Shown here piece by piece: positions 1 to 11,806 of a DNA stretch of 64,000 bases. A program made the position numbers and the translations under genes. The DNA lies in contig NZ_RHHM01000006.1 in assembly GCF_003846135.1 (NCBI RefSeq), positions 206,856 to 270,855 on the forward strand. Reading direction: 5' to 3'. The notes under the pieces were generated by a model, which saw nothing but the letters and a program-made list of their open reading frames with translations, made no database searches and had not been told where the DNA came from. Position 1 is the stretch's first letter, and each line of letters starts with the position of its first letter. The stretch is from Erwinia psidii. GTDB taxonomy: Bacteria > Pseudomonadota > Gammaproteobacteria > Enterobacterales > Enterobacteriaceae.

Positions 1-43
1 CGGCCACAACCAGTAACAGCGTGGCAAATCCTGTTTTTATCAT
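1..43 (-). CDS. N-terminus of a secreted protein (truncated by window edge)
   Basis: Fourteen codons are visible, reading MIKTGFATLLLVVA: a lysine followed by a hydrophobic run, which is the start of a Sec signal peptide. A GGGAGA ribosome-binding site lies about six bases upstream. The gene continues off the left edge and is divergent from mdaB. The product cannot be named from this fragment. Confidence 0.6.
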   Translation of the reverse strand, partial: MIKTGFATLLLVVA

Positions 44-195
44 GGCGATCTCTCCCGTTATGTCAGAAAAACAGTGCTGACAGGTTATCGCCTGTTGTGG
101 TGCTGATAGCAACGGTGTTATGGCAAGACAAGGATTTCTCAACGGGTCTGATACACGTAAACTAATGCGCATCACGTAATTCGGAGAGAGACACG

Positions 196-777
196 ATGAG
201 CAACATTCTAATCCTTGATGCAGGAAAAAGCTTTGGCCATTCGAAAGGCGAACTGAATCACACCCTGTGCGAGGTCGCGACGCGCTGGCTGCGTAATGCC
301 GGCCACCGGGTGGACATCACCCTGGTGGATGAAAATTACGAGGTTGCCGATGAGGTACAAAAATACCTTACTGCTGATACCATCATTTATCAGATGCCGG
401 GTTGGTGGATGGGCGAACCCTGGATTATGAAAAAATACATTGATGAAGTCTTTACCGCAGGACACGGGGCGCTTTACGCCAGCGATGGGCGTACCCGTGC
501 AGACGCCAGTAAAAAGTATGGATCTGGTGGCCTCGTGCAAGGCAAAACTTATATGCTGTCGCTGACATGGAACGCGCCGCTGGAAGCCTTTACCGACCCG
601 GACCAATTCTTTGAAGGCGTTGGCGTCGATGGTCTTTATATGCATTTTCATAAGGCTAATCAGTTCATTGGCATGAAAGCACTGCCCACCTTTATCTGTA
701 ACGATGTGATTAAACAACCGGATGTGCCGCGCGACATAGCGCGCTATCAAACCCATCTGAGCCAAATTTTTGCTTAA
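196..777 (+). CDS. mdaB: NADPH:quinone oxidoreductase MdaB
   Basis: A flavodoxin-fold FAD-dependent quinone reductase (modulator of drug activity B) that performs two-electron reduction of quinones in the cytoplasm and so avoids semiquinone radicals. The 193-residue length matches the family. Diagnostic stretches are the N-terminal SNILILDAGKSFGHS phosphate-binding loop, QMPGWWMGEPWIMKKYID around residue 66, YASDGRTR and GSGGLVQGK. A GGAGAGAG ribosome-binding site precedes the ATG. It is followed by ygiN, its usual partner in enterobacteria: YgiN oxidises quinols and MdaB reduces quinones, suggesting a small quinone redox cycle. Confidence 0.95.
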   Translation: MSNILILDAGKSFGHSKGELNHTLCEVATRWLRNAGHRVDITLVDENYEVADEVQKYLTADTIIYQMPGWWMGEPWIMKKYIDEVFTAGHGALYASDGRTRADASKKYGSGGLVQGKTYMLSLTWNAPLEAFTDPDQFFEGVGVDGLYMHFHKANQFIGMKALPTFICNDVIKQPDVPRDIARYQTHLSQIFA

Positions 778-899
778 CTGATATAGCAGGCCGGCAACCG
801 ACAGGTGCCGTTTACTTACCCAGGCCAGGTAACGACGCCGCAGAAGAACTGGCAATCCCGCAAGGGGAGCTGATGGCGTTTAACTCAGAGGGAATCAAT

Positions 900-1211
900 A
901 TGCTCACCGTCATTGCTGAAATTTGCGTCAGACCGGGCCGTCGTTCCGCCGTCATAGAGGAAATTGAGAAACTGATCCCTTTGGTGTTACAGGAGGAGGG
1001 ATGCGGACGGTATTTGCCACTGGTTGACCATATCGCCCAGATCCCGTGGAAACAGCACTCCCCGGACTCGATCTTTATGATCGAACACTGGGATTCAATG
1101 CGGCACCTGGAGGAACACCAGCAGTCACCACACATGGAAAAGCACCGTAGTCTGATTAAAGACGATGTGGTGGAAGTGAAAATTTTTGTGCTGGAGGCGA
1201 CCAGACAGTAA
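900..1211 (+). CDS. ygiN: Quinol monooxygenase YgiN
   Basis: An antibiotic-biosynthesis-monooxygenase (ABM) fold protein of 103 residues, beginning MLTVIAEICVRPGRR and containing PDSIFMIEHWDS and HMEKH typical of the family. E. coli YgiN oxidises menadiol to menadione. An in-frame ATG at 873 also has a purine-rich leader, but the family start is the ATG at 900, which is preceded by GAGGGA at good spacing. It is 122 bp downstream of mdaB. In E. coli the next gene is parE; here about 5.9 kb of accessory genes intervene. Confidence 0.9.
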   Translation: MLTVIAEICVRPGRRSAVIEEIEKLIPLVLQEEGCGRYLPLVDHIAQIPWKQHSPDSIFMIEHWDSMRHLEEHQQSPHMEKHRSLIKDDVVEVKIFVLEATRQ

Positions 1212-1361
1212 TGCACCACCTGGATTAGGCGGCTCTCGCAACGGACGTCGTTTTCCCGGCCACCGCAACGTACACGCAGGGGGTCAGGATGGCGAGTCAA
1301 TAGCCTGATGGGCCTGGCTACAAGGCGAGGCGCCATTTTCCCAACTGAACCTGAGAGCACA

Positions 1362-2288
1362 ATGAACAAGATAATCTTTGATACTGATATCGGCGTGGAT
1401 GATGCGTTCGCGTTGGCTTATGCGGCTAAAACGCAACACATCGTAGGGATTACGACCGTTTTTGGCAACGTTGCGGTAGGTCAGGCGGTGAAAAATGCCC
1501 GCCTGTTTTCACAACAGATTGGCCTGAATGTCCCCATATTTCGGGGATGTTCACGCCCACTGGCCCTGCCGCAGGTGACAGCCGCTGCGAATGTCCACGG
1601 CAGTGACGGACTGGGTGATGTGCTGGAAAATCCCTTTGACGATCGGGCAGAAAATGCCGTTGAGTTTATTATTAACACCGTCAGGGCACAGCCGGGCGAG
1701 ATCACGCTGGTTGCCATCGGACCACTGACCAATCTGGCGATGGCGGCAAACCTGGCACCGGATATTGTTCCACTGGTGAAAGAGGTGGTGATCATGGGCG
1801 GCGCCTTTGGCACGCACGGTCATGCGGGGAATGTGACGCCGCACAGCGAATTCAACATCTGGAAAGATCCTCACGCCGCCGATCGGGTGCTCTGTGCTGC
1901 ATGGCCGGTGGTGATCCTGCCACTGGATGTGACACATCAGGTATTGATCGGCGGGGAGGAGATCCGCAGCCTGAATCTGCCCGTGCTGGAGGCCATCTCA
2001 AAAGGTTATCTGCGTTACAGCCTGGAGAAAGAAGGCTTTGAGGGTATGGCGCTGCACGATACGCTGACCATCTCATGGCTGAACCATCCAACACTTTTTA
2101 CCACGGTACAGTCACCGGTCAGGGTCGTTTGCGAGGGGATCACGCTCGGCCAGACGGTCCGGCAGCTAACGCATCTGGCCTCGCGCTATAATCCTTTTGC
2201 AGCCTGTCCGGCGCAGACACTCTGCCTGGAGGTACAGGCTGAAGAAGTTAAAAACGCCTTCCTTGAAACACTTCGCGTGAGGCACTGA
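1362..2288 (+). CDS. Inosine/uridine-preferring nucleoside hydrolase
   Basis: Hydrolyses the N-glycosidic bond of ribonucleosides for purine/pyrimidine salvage. The 308-residue protein starts MNKIIFDTDIGVDDA, the Asp-rich calcium-binding signature of the family (DTDxGxDDA). The later GPLTNLAMA, VIMGGAFG, NVTPHSEFNIWKDPHAA and LHDTL segments complete the active-site set. The upstream in-frame ATG at 1308 would add 18 residues before the signature and is unlikely. It could be a Rih-type enzyme, but paralogue identity cannot be fixed. It is the first gene of the accessory block between ygiN and parE. Confidence 0.9.
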   Translation: MNKIIFDTDIGVDDAFALAYAAKTQHIVGITTVFGNVAVGQAVKNARLFSQQIGLNVPIFRGCSRPLALPQVTAAANVHGSDGLGDVLENPFDDRAENAVEFIINTVRAQPGEITLVAIGPLTNLAMAANLAPDIVPLVKEVVIMGGAFGTHGHAGNVTPHSEFNIWKDPHAADRVLCAAWPVVILPLDVTHQVLIGGEEIRSLNLPVLEAISKGYLRYSLEKEGFEGMALHDTLTISWLNHPTLFTTVQSPVRVVCEGITLGQTVRQLTHLASRYNPFAACPAQTLCLEVQAEEVKNAFLETLRVRH

Positions 2289-2424
2289 AGATCAGATTTC
2301 GCGCGCGTCCCTTTCCATCTTTACTCCTGCAAAACAGGAGCGCTCCAGGATGGCGGAGCTGACGTCTGACTGACTTTTAACGCCCCCCGAACTCTGGCCA
2401 GCACAACACGCTGGCGTATCCCTG

Positions 2425-3875
2425 TTAATTTTTTTTCTGCCTGAACAGCCATTCACGCGCGGCCTGAATATAAAAGAACTTACGGGCAGAGGCCATATGA
2501 TCGATCCCTTTAAAGGTAAGAAAAGTAATATTACCGCCTTCTGCCAGATAACGGTTCACCTGATCAGAAAGCTTACTCTGATTGCCAGGCGGAAAAATCA
2601 ACGTAGGATCGAGCATCTCCTCAGGCCGGGTAACCTTACCACCCGCCTGTTGCCAGACAGGAACACATTTCTCATTCCACGGCGTGGCTTTATTATCTTC
2701 CGACCCCGTAATAATCAACAGCTTTTGCTTTGCGAGAGTAACGACATCTTTTGGCCGCTGCTGACCCGCAATAATAAGCCCAGCCGCAAAGGTTTCCGGG
2801 TGCTTCGCCATCAGCCAGAGCGAGGTCATGGCGCCCATTGACCACCCCGTACAGTAAACCCGCGCGGGATCTATTTTCAGCACCTTGTCCCGACGATCAT
2901 CAAGATTGGGGTTTCCGTAATCCCAGCGATTGCTCAGCAACGACTGCACCAGGCGCCAGGTATTTTCCACATCGCTGGTGTGTTGCCAGTAGTCATTCAT
3001 GGTGGTGCGCTCATAGCGTGGCGTAATCACCACACATTCATGCCGCTGCTGCTCTTGCGGCATACTCCAGATGGAAGCAATGCACTGTTCGGTTAATGTC
3101 CGTGCACAGGTACCATCGTAGCTGGTACCCGAATGGGTGATCGCCAGCACCAGCGGATATGCTTTATCTTCTCCTCCCGGTTTCAGAAACGACGGCGGCA
3201 GATAAATACTGTATTCCAGCCATGCAGAATGCTCGTCATCCCTCCACCAGTGGTTTTGTTCCCACTCATCCACCCCGCGGATCACAACATTGTTGCCATG
3301 CACCCCGGCATTGCTCCATTGGGTGCCGCTCGCGGCATAAACTTTACCCTTCAGGGTATGAACATTTTTTAGCTGTACCAGCGAAACGATGTCGCTGTCC
3401 TGCGTCGGTAAGCTGAGGTCGGGATCATGACTGAATTCAGTAATGACATATCTGCCCGTTACGCTTTCATGTCCCGATAACAGTGCAGGTTCGGCATTCG
3501 TATAGATACTGCTGACCGCCCGTGGCTGTGGAGCGGCCTGGCTGGTATTTTTATCAGGTTCGTTTGGCATACCGGCAAAGAAACCTTCCGCTGCCGGAAC
3601 CACTGAAGCCTGATAGGTGTTCAGCGTCAGGCTGGCAGGATCGATGCGGCAATGCCGTAGATTTTTTCACCACCGCCGGTGACTTCACAAAGCGCATAAA
3701 TGCACTGTATTCCAGGGCCTCTGTTGACACCTTTAGTTGGCTTTCCCTGTTGAGACGCCGCCATAAATCCGGTTTGGTTTGCCGCTCTGGCGTCCCGGGC
3801 AAGTCCCGCACCTGAAATGGCACCAGCCAGTACAGTTCCGGCCACCATAAATGATCTTCGCGATAAATCGGGCAT
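2425..3875 (-). pseudogene. Tat-exported alpha/beta-hydrolase (peptidase/esterase type), frameshifted
   Basis: Two overlapping frames make one gene. The first (3875 to about 3640) begins with a twin-arginine signal, SRRSFMVAGTVLAGAISG. The second (about 3660 to 2425) carries the mature hydrolase: GWSMGAM nucleophile elbow, ITGSEDNKATPW and a catalytic-type GIDHMAS histidine segment. The frames meet near 3640-3660, where YGIAAS in frame one gives way to IDPASLTLNTYQ in frame two, so a single-base loss explains the break. The gene lies 20 bp downstream of another broken Tat-signal hydrolase on the same strand. It may be a genuine pseudogene or an indel error; substrate unknown. Confidence 0.75.
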
Positions 3876-3895
3876 AGTTTACCTTCCTGGTAGAT

Positions 3896-5238
3896 TTACT
3901 CTGATGCGGGCATTGTCCACATTTCTTTTAATTGATTGATGATGGCCTGAGCAGCCACCTCCGCCGCGCCCGGTGCATAGGGCGAAGAGCACGCCTCATA
4001 GGTCAGGCGTTGGTAACTGGTCACATCAGGGAGATATTTCGCCGCACCATCCACCATGGTCATAACAAAAGTCTGGACAAAGGGAGAAGCTGCACGTATC
4101 TGCGCCCCTGTGATGGCCGACAGTTCTGGCTGTACCCCAACCAACACAATATCCCCCCGCTGTATGAACACCACAGGCAACGGAGTGACACCGTTAAGCT
4201 GATAGTGACAGGCGCTAACCGGCCCCGTTACCGGGTTGCGTGGCGAAAATTTTTGCGCCCCAAGAAGGATGTCATGACGACTGAGCCTGAAGATATTTGC
4301 TGGCTTCCAGGTAATGCGATCGAGCACCTTTGTAACCTCATCGCCAAGTCGCTGTCCAAACAGTGCCAGCAGCGCAAAACCCTTTTCGTGGGTATCAGTA
4401 CGCCCCACGCTGCCATCAGCATGGACAACATGACGACTGGCCTGCAGATAAGGCACCTGATCGCCTGCGCATCCCACCAGATAAAAAGCGACCGTAAGGT
4501 CATCGTAATGACGTTCGACATAACGGGCGACGGCACCGGCCAGATCGGCACTGACCAGACGGCCTCCTGCTTCCTTTTGCGACGCATCCATCACCGCGGG
4601 CTGTACTGCATAGTTGAGCAACACTGCCAGCAGTTTGCCATCCTCCCCACCCAGGGCGATCACGCCAATGTGTGGATCTGTGTAACCTTTATCGTCAGCA
4701 CCTAACCACCAGCCGTAAGGGGTATTGATATTACGGTTTACGCCGACGCGACCGTAGCCACTTCCGCTACCCAGGCGGGCAGGTTGTAAGTTGTTGACCG
4801 CCAGTAAGGCCGCAGAGTGCAGCACCGTCTCAAAAGCCGCCAGCACGGTCTGGGTCTTTGTAGTTTGGCTGATGATATGCGGGGTTGAGAAAGAGTGGCT
4901 GGCGTTGACTATGATGTTATCAGCAGCCACAGCGGCCACTCCGCTCAATACCGTTTTCATTCTCACAATCACGGGCTGTGTCAGCGATGTCATATCCACC
5001 AGCACAATTGCCTGCCGCTGGCCATTGCATTCCATTAACAATACGCGCACGTAAAGAGGATCATGCTCACTGACAAAATCATCCAGTGGATACAACCCGG
5101 TCAGCCTGACAATGGCGCGACCAGCTCAGCATTGAAGTTGCCCTGATCCATACTGCCCGCAGCCGACAAGGTGAAAGGCAGCATGGCCATGACGCCGAAT
5201 CCCAGACCAGCGTGAAGAAAGTGTCGTCGGGTGAACAT
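3896..5238 (-). pseudogene. Neutral/alkaline ceramidase-like hydrolase with Tat signal, frameshifted
   Basis: The long frame (5095 to 3896, 399 codons from a TTG) matches the N-terminal domain of neutral/alkaline non-lysosomal ceramidases: LLMECNGQRQAIVLVDMTSL, IIVNASHSFSTPH (the usual metal-binding His region) and LNYAVQPAVM. It lacks a natural start. An ATG at 5238 opens a different frame reading MFTRRHFLHAGLGFGVMAML, a Tat signal, which ends at a TGA at 5101-5103 beside the long frame. A single-base loss near 5105-5120 would fuse them. In this family the substrate may be an N-acyl lipid, but this is inference. Probably co-transcribed with the hydrolase downstream. Confidence 0.75.
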
Positions 5239-5457
5239 TAAGGCTCCACAGGTTAATAATGACGTTTCAGGAGAGATACAGATGCCCCTGATGCTTCCAG
5301 ACGCAGATCATGCCCGGTTATTTAATGGCGATGTCGTCTGCTTTTCGGGAAGCCATGTCTTCGCTCACCGGGCGTTATTCCTGCACCGGCCAGGTGATAT
5401 TTGCCTGATGCAATCCAGACCTGGATGAAATATGCGTCACGTTTTTCGCAACGCGGT

Positions 5458-6111
5458 TTAGCTGATTTTTAACGCCAGTTCTGTACCACGCTTGATTGGC
5501 AGCGTGACGGAAATGAAGCCATTTGCCGGATCGCGGATAAATTCGAGGAAATCAGGTTCCGCATTGTCATTCAGCACGTAGCCACCAACACGCAGTTGAG
5601 GCGCCATTATTTCAATGACCTGCCTTGCCAGCGTAGGTCCCTCAGCAAGCGGCCAACCATCAATCAGGACAAAATCAACCGGACCACCCACGTCTTTGAG
5701 CGTTTCACGCGCATCGCCGACACGAACGGTAACATAGTCATCCAGCCCAGCGGCGGCAAGATTCTGATATGCCGTTTTCACTTTTGCCGACACTAACTCC
5801 GCACCGATCACCTCTCCGCCACCGTTATCCCGCATCGCGGCGGCAAAATAGATGGCAGACATCCCCACGGAGGTCGCAAAATCCACTACCCTCGTGGCCT
5901 TCATTGCACGGCACAACAGATAGATAAGATCGCCCTGTTCAGGATGGATTGAAAATCCATAGTCCGAAAACTGCTCAGGATCGGGTGAACCCGGCCCCGC
6001 AAATGCGGCGGCATCCGGGCGGTTGCGGCGTTCATTCATTCCCTGGAGCACGTTTAAAATTCGGGGATCGCGGATAGTGGCAGACGCCTGCTTAGACCGA
6101 TCCGATATCAT
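5458..6111 (-). CDS. SAM-dependent O-methyltransferase
   Basis: A 217-residue class I methyltransferase of the small-molecule O-methyltransferase type. RVVDFATSVGMSAIYFAAA is motif I (SAM-binding glycine loop), EVIGAELVSAKV supplies the acidic residue for the SAM ribose, and VDFVLIDGW is the post-motif acidic segment. The start at 6111 is chosen because AGGAGGAA lies at ideal spacing; the in-frame ATG at 6219 lacks a site and would run through the operator region. It is divergent from a TetR regulator, which probably represses it through the half-sites at 6165-6195. Substrate unknown. Confidence 0.85.
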   Translation of the reverse strand: MISDRSKQASATIRDPRILNVLQGMNERRNRPDAAAFAGPGSPDPEQFSDYGFSIHPEQGDLIYLLCRAMKATRVVDFATSVGMSAIYFAAAMRDNGGGEVIGAELVSAKVKTAYQNLAAAGLDDYVTVRVGDARETLKDVGGPVDFVLIDGWPLAEGPTLARQVIEIMAPQLRVGGYVLNDNAEPDFLEFIRDPANGFISVTLPIKRGTELALKIS

Positions 6112-6164
6112 GAGAATTCCTCCTGAAGTCGCGTTAATATTGGCAAAGATTTGAATAATATCCT

Positions 6165-6195
6165 GTACCATTTTATGGTACCAGACAAGTACCAT
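6165..6195. promoter_or_regulatory. Three-half-site operator, probable TetR-family binding site
   Basis: GTACCAT (6165-6171), ATGGTAC (6175-6181) and GTACCAT (6189-6195) form two overlapping dyads with 3-bp and 7-bp spacers. They lie between the methyltransferase start (6111) and the TetR start (6230), placed to control both divergent genes. Confidence 0.7.
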
Positions 6196-6229
6196 ATTAA
6201 ATTTCCTCTTCAACCACATGTAATTAAAT

Positions 6230-6889
6230 ATGAACAGTTTCCCTACCCAGCCTTCGCCACGCCGTGGACGGCCCCGCTCTGAAGATGAGACCAGCCGGCG
6301 TCACACGATTATCGCCAGTGCATATCGTGCCTTTATTGAACTGGGGTTTGCCAATACCAGCACCGCGGAAGTGGCCCGCCGGGCAAAGGTGTCGAAACGC
6401 ACTCTGTATGAAGTATTCAGTGATAAAAAGGCGCTGTTTGCTGCCGTTGTCAGCGAATATCGCCATTTGCTGTTGGATTTACCCAGGCCAGAACAGGAGC
6501 AATGTTCACTGGAAACCTGCCTGTTTCGTATTTTTCGCCTCGATATCAGTGATGAGGCGTATCAGGAACGTGAAGCGATTTTGAGGCTGATGACGCGTGA
6601 ATCGGCGCTGTTTCCTGAGCTTGCTGATTATCTCTATGAAAGCAAAGCGGTGCGATCAAGGGAAATGCTGATGGAATGGTTAGAATATGTCGATCCGAAG
6701 AAAAACCTGCGGCCCGGGCAGACAGAAATCTATGCGGGTATGTTGATGGATATTGTTTTCGGCGCACTGGCGACGCACCGACGCGCAACCGATATCCGGC
6801 AACGACAGGAGATCGTCGGGCACATTAAAGAAAGAATTCTGATAATGCTGAGGGGAATAGGCTGGCTTTCCGCATCCAGCGGTGAGTGA
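6230..6889 (+). CDS. TetR/AcrR-family transcriptional regulator
   Basis: A 219-residue repressor. Residues about 20-65 form the TetR helix-turn-helix (TIIASAYRAFIELGFANTST then VARRAKVSKRTLYEVFSDKK). The rest is the helical ligand-binding and dimerisation domain. The basic N-terminal arm (SPRRGRPRSED) is common in this family. No good ribosome-binding site is visible, so translation may be weak or start close to the mRNA 5' end. The likely targets are itself and the divergent methyltransferase, through the palindromic GTACCAT/ATGGTAC array in the shared intergenic region. The ligand cannot be predicted. Confidence 0.9.
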   Translation: MNSFPTQPSPRRGRPRSEDETSRRHTIIASAYRAFIELGFANTSTAEVARRAKVSKRTLYEVFSDKKALFAAVVSEYRHLLLDLPRPEQEQCSLETCLFRIFRLDISDEAYQEREAILRLMTRESALFPELADYLYESKAVRSREMLMEWLEYVDPKKNLRPGQTEIYAGMLMDIVFGALATHRRATDIRQRQEIVGHIKERILIMLRGIGWLSASSGE

Positions 6890-6993
6890 AAACGTTACCC
6901 CTGTGTGGCGGACAGGGGAATAACCGCATTGTTGTTGACCGGCTCATCCGGGACAGAAAAGATCGCCCCGAATACATGCCAAGAAATGCAGAC

Positions 6994-7071
6994 GGCAGTC
7001 AGCGCGTAAATCCTCATGCTCACCGGGCTGATGGCAGCAGCGTAAAATGCCCGCCACAGACGCTGACTGCC
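6994..7071. repeat. Inverted repeat downstream of parE
   Basis: GGCAGTCAGCG (6994-7004) and its exact complement CGCTGACTGCC (7061-7071) enclose 56 bp. It sits just past the parE stop (7096, minus strand), between parE and the TetR gene that points toward it, so it may be a convergent-transcript stem-loop. There is no adjacent T-run. No credible gene was found in 6890-7095. Confidence 0.5.
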
Positions 7072-7095
7072 AGAACAGCATTCGGCTGCGGCGGC

Positions 7096-9626
<2,531 letters not shown>

Positions 9627-9629
9627 CGT

Positions 9630-10457
9630 TCAGTACCCTTCTGCATCGGGATCCGGGCTGAACGCACGGGTTTGCAAACGCTGCACCAGCGTTTCCACCC
9701 GCCCATCATCGTACAACTCCAGCCAGCGCCAGCCGGGCGCTTCAGAATCGATAGTAAAGTTGGTGCAATGCGGTTTGAACTGAACACAGGTGGACGGTGT
9801 GGCCAGCAGGCGACGACCATTCCAGTTCAGATCCAAATCCTGATGGATATGGCCGCACACCAGGGTCGACGCTAACGGATAGCGCTGCAACACGGCCTCA
9901 AGCATCGGGGAGTTACGCAGGCTGTGCTGATCGAGCCAGTTACAGCCGCATGGCAGTGGGTGATGATGCAACAACACCAGCGTATGCCGGTCTGGCGCTT
10001 TCGCAAGGGTGTTATCCAGCCACTCAAGTTGGTAATCGCTAAGTTCCCCATGGGGTACACCAAAAACCTGACTGTCCAGCAACACTATCTGCCAGCATTC
10101 CCCCACCATCACATGTTTTGCGTCTGCAATTTGCGTCTCAGCAAGCGTGCTGTACATGGCGGGCTGAAAGTCGTGATTGCCCGGTAACCAGACGCAGGGC
10201 GCGGCCAGACGCGCGAGGCCCTCAGCGAAGTGCTGATAGGCCTCGACGGTATGGTCCTGAGCCAGATCGCCGGTGGCGACGATCAGATCATACGGCTGTT
10301 CACTGGCTGAAATAGCCTGTAGCACCGCGTCAAAACTGGCCCAGGTATTTACACCAAGCAGCGTTTCGTGTTTACCCGCAAAAAGGTGGGGGTCCGTTAT
10401 CTGTAAAATCCTGATGCAGGCCCCACTTTCTACAGGAATTTTTAGCAGGCTATCCAA
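9630..10457 (-). CDS. cpdA: 3',5'-cyclic-AMP phosphodiesterase
   Basis: A calcineurin-type metallophosphoesterase that hydrolyses cAMP to AMP and so tempers CRP-dependent regulation. The metal-binding blocks appear in order: QITDPHLFA, VATGDLAQDHT, LPGNHDFQP, LLHHHPLPCGCNW and VCGHIHQDLDL. The 275-residue length is normal. It sits between yqiB and yqiA in the same order as E. coli. Confidence 0.96.
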   Translation of the reverse strand: MDSLLKIPVESGACIRILQITDPHLFAGKHETLLGVNTWASFDAVLQAISASEQPYDLIVATGDLAQDHTVEAYQHFAEGLARLAAPCVWLPGNHDFQPAMYSTLAETQIADAKHVMVGECWQIVLLDSQVFGVPHGELSDYQLEWLDNTLAKAPDRHTLVLLHHHPLPCGCNWLDQHSLRNSPMLEAVLQRYPLASTLVCGHIHQDLDLNWNGRRLLATPSTCVQFKPHCTNFTIDSEAPGWRWLELYDDGRVETLVQRLQTRAFSPDPDAEGY

Positions 10458-10504
10458 TCACAATCCTTAAGATTAACGCTATTGCAATAGGTACTGTAAC
10501 CGGA

Positions 10505-10936
10505 TCAACAAACCGGAGCAGTCACCGTGCCATGTGCTAAACAGTAGCGCAACCAGTCGGCAAGAAACTGGTTTATCTGATGCTTTTCATCACGCTGATG
10601 CAGCTTTTTATTTGGGTAATCATAGCGTGCTTTGAAGCGGAGTATCTGCTGGGTGGAACACACTTCCGCGACCATCGCGTCATGATAGAGACGAACGGTC
10701 ATGGCAGGCAGGCTCCAGTAACTTACTGCCGGGGCAATTTGTTTAATCTCCACCAGCGTGGTGTAGCGGGTCGATTCCAGAATCGCCACCGTGTAACTCG
10801 CACTGTTAACCTGATAAGTCACTGACCCCACGGCCCGATCGTCCTCAGGTCTGGGCAGCAGGCGGCGTAACTGCGCGAAATTGGTCTCACACAGACGCAT
10901 CATTTCAGGGAAATCAGGAACATAGCGTTTTATCAT
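10505..10936 (-). CDS. yqiB: DUF1249 protein YqiB
   Basis: A 143-residue conserved cytoplasmic protein of unknown function (DUF1249), almost unchanged in its C-terminal half from E. coli YqiB ([20 protein letters not shown] then [16 protein letters not shown]). The ATG at 10936 overlaps the nudF stop codon in an ATGA arrangement, indicating translational coupling. A GTG four codons upstream is also open but less likely. Confidence 0.93.
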   Translation of the reverse strand: MIKRYVPDFPEMMRLCETNFAQLRRLLPRPEDDRAVGSVTYQVNSASYTVAILESTRYTTLVEIKQIAPAVSYWSLPAMTVRLYHDAMVAEVCSTQQILRFKARYDYPNKKLHQRDEKHQINQFLADWLRYCLAHGTVTAPVC

Positions 10937-11568
10937 TCGATTTTCCACTCTTCTCGCAGTTTTTTATGGTGCAGCTCAAGCCATTGCAAAGCGATGACAG
11001 AGGCGGCGTTGTCTATTTTCCCCTCTTCCACCCACTGGTAGGCCTGTTGACGGCTCACCACATGAACAAAAATATCCTCATTCTCTTCCTCCAGACCGTG
11101 ATTTCCATGCGCCACACTGGCATCCACTTCTCCAACCAGGATCGACAACCTTTCGCTGGTGCCGCCTGGGCTTGCCAGGTAATTCAGTACGGGCTTAACG
11201 CGACCAGGTGTCAGACCTGCTTCTTCTTCAGCTTCACGACGGACGACATCTTCCGGCGTTTCTCCCGGCTCAATGATCCCCGCGACCAGCTCCAGCAGCC
11301 AGGGCGTCGCGCTGCTGTCGTAAGCCGGGATACGGATTTGTTCAATCAGCACAACTTCATCACGCTGTGGATCATAAGGCAGCATGGCAGCGGCATGTCC
11401 GCGTTCGAAAACATCCCTTTTTACTACCCCACTCATTTCGCCATTGAACAGGCGGTGACGAAAATGGTAACGAATGAGTGAAAAAAAACCACGATAAAGT
11501 GTCTCCCGTGCAATAATTTCTACATCGTCTTTTGTGAAAGTCACCGGGTATTTTCTGTCTGATCCCAT
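10933..11568 (-). CDS. nudF: ADP-ribose diphosphatase
   Basis: A Nudix hydrolase that splits ADP-ribose (and other ADP-sugars) into AMP and ribose 5-phosphate. The Nudix box GxxxxxGE(x7)REAxEEAGL is visible as [13 protein letters not shown] followed by [10 protein letters not shown]. The 211-residue length fits E. coli NudF (209). It is the first gene of the leftward operon running to parE and is divergent from tolC, with 238 bp between the two start codons. Confidence 0.95.
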   Translation of the reverse strand: MGSDRKYPVTFTKDDVEIIARETLYRGFFSLIRYHFRHRLFNGEMSGVVKRDVFERGHAAAMLPYDPQRDEVVLIEQIRIPAYDSSATPWLLELVAGIIEPGETPEDVVRREAEEEAGLTPGRVKPVLNYLASPGGTSERLSILVGEVDASVAHGNHGLEEENEDIFVHVVSRQQAYQWVEEGKIDNAASVIALQWLELHHKKLREEWKIE

Positions 11569-11673
11569 CAGGTTCTCCCTTTGTGCTCATTGAGTGGTAA
11601 AAACAGGAAAACGCAATCCCTGTTGCGCGCACAGTGTAGTTCTTAATGAATTATTTAAGTAAATTATGGCAAC

Positions 11674-11692
11674 ATGGCACTTTCCGCCAACT
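11674..11692. promoter_or_regulatory. mar/sox/rob box match upstream of tolC
   Basis: ATGGCACTTTCCGCCAACT fits the MarA/SoxS/Rob consensus AYnGCACnnWnnRYYAAAY at all but one specified position (C for A near the 3' end). It lies 115 bp upstream of the tolC start codon. E. coli tolC is a known mar-sox-rob regulon member, which supports the call. Confidence 0.65.
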
Positions 11693-11806
11693 TATCTCTC
11701 TTGTTTACTCTGTTAGAATCGGCGGTAATTTTTTGGCTTACGTTAGCGCTACCAGAGTAACTTTGCTGCATAACACAGTCACTTTGCTGCACAACAAGGA
11801 ATGCAA

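Noticed and set aside
208..855. 215-codon minus-strand frame
   Set aside because: Shadow of mdaB on the other strand; mdaB is firmly identified.
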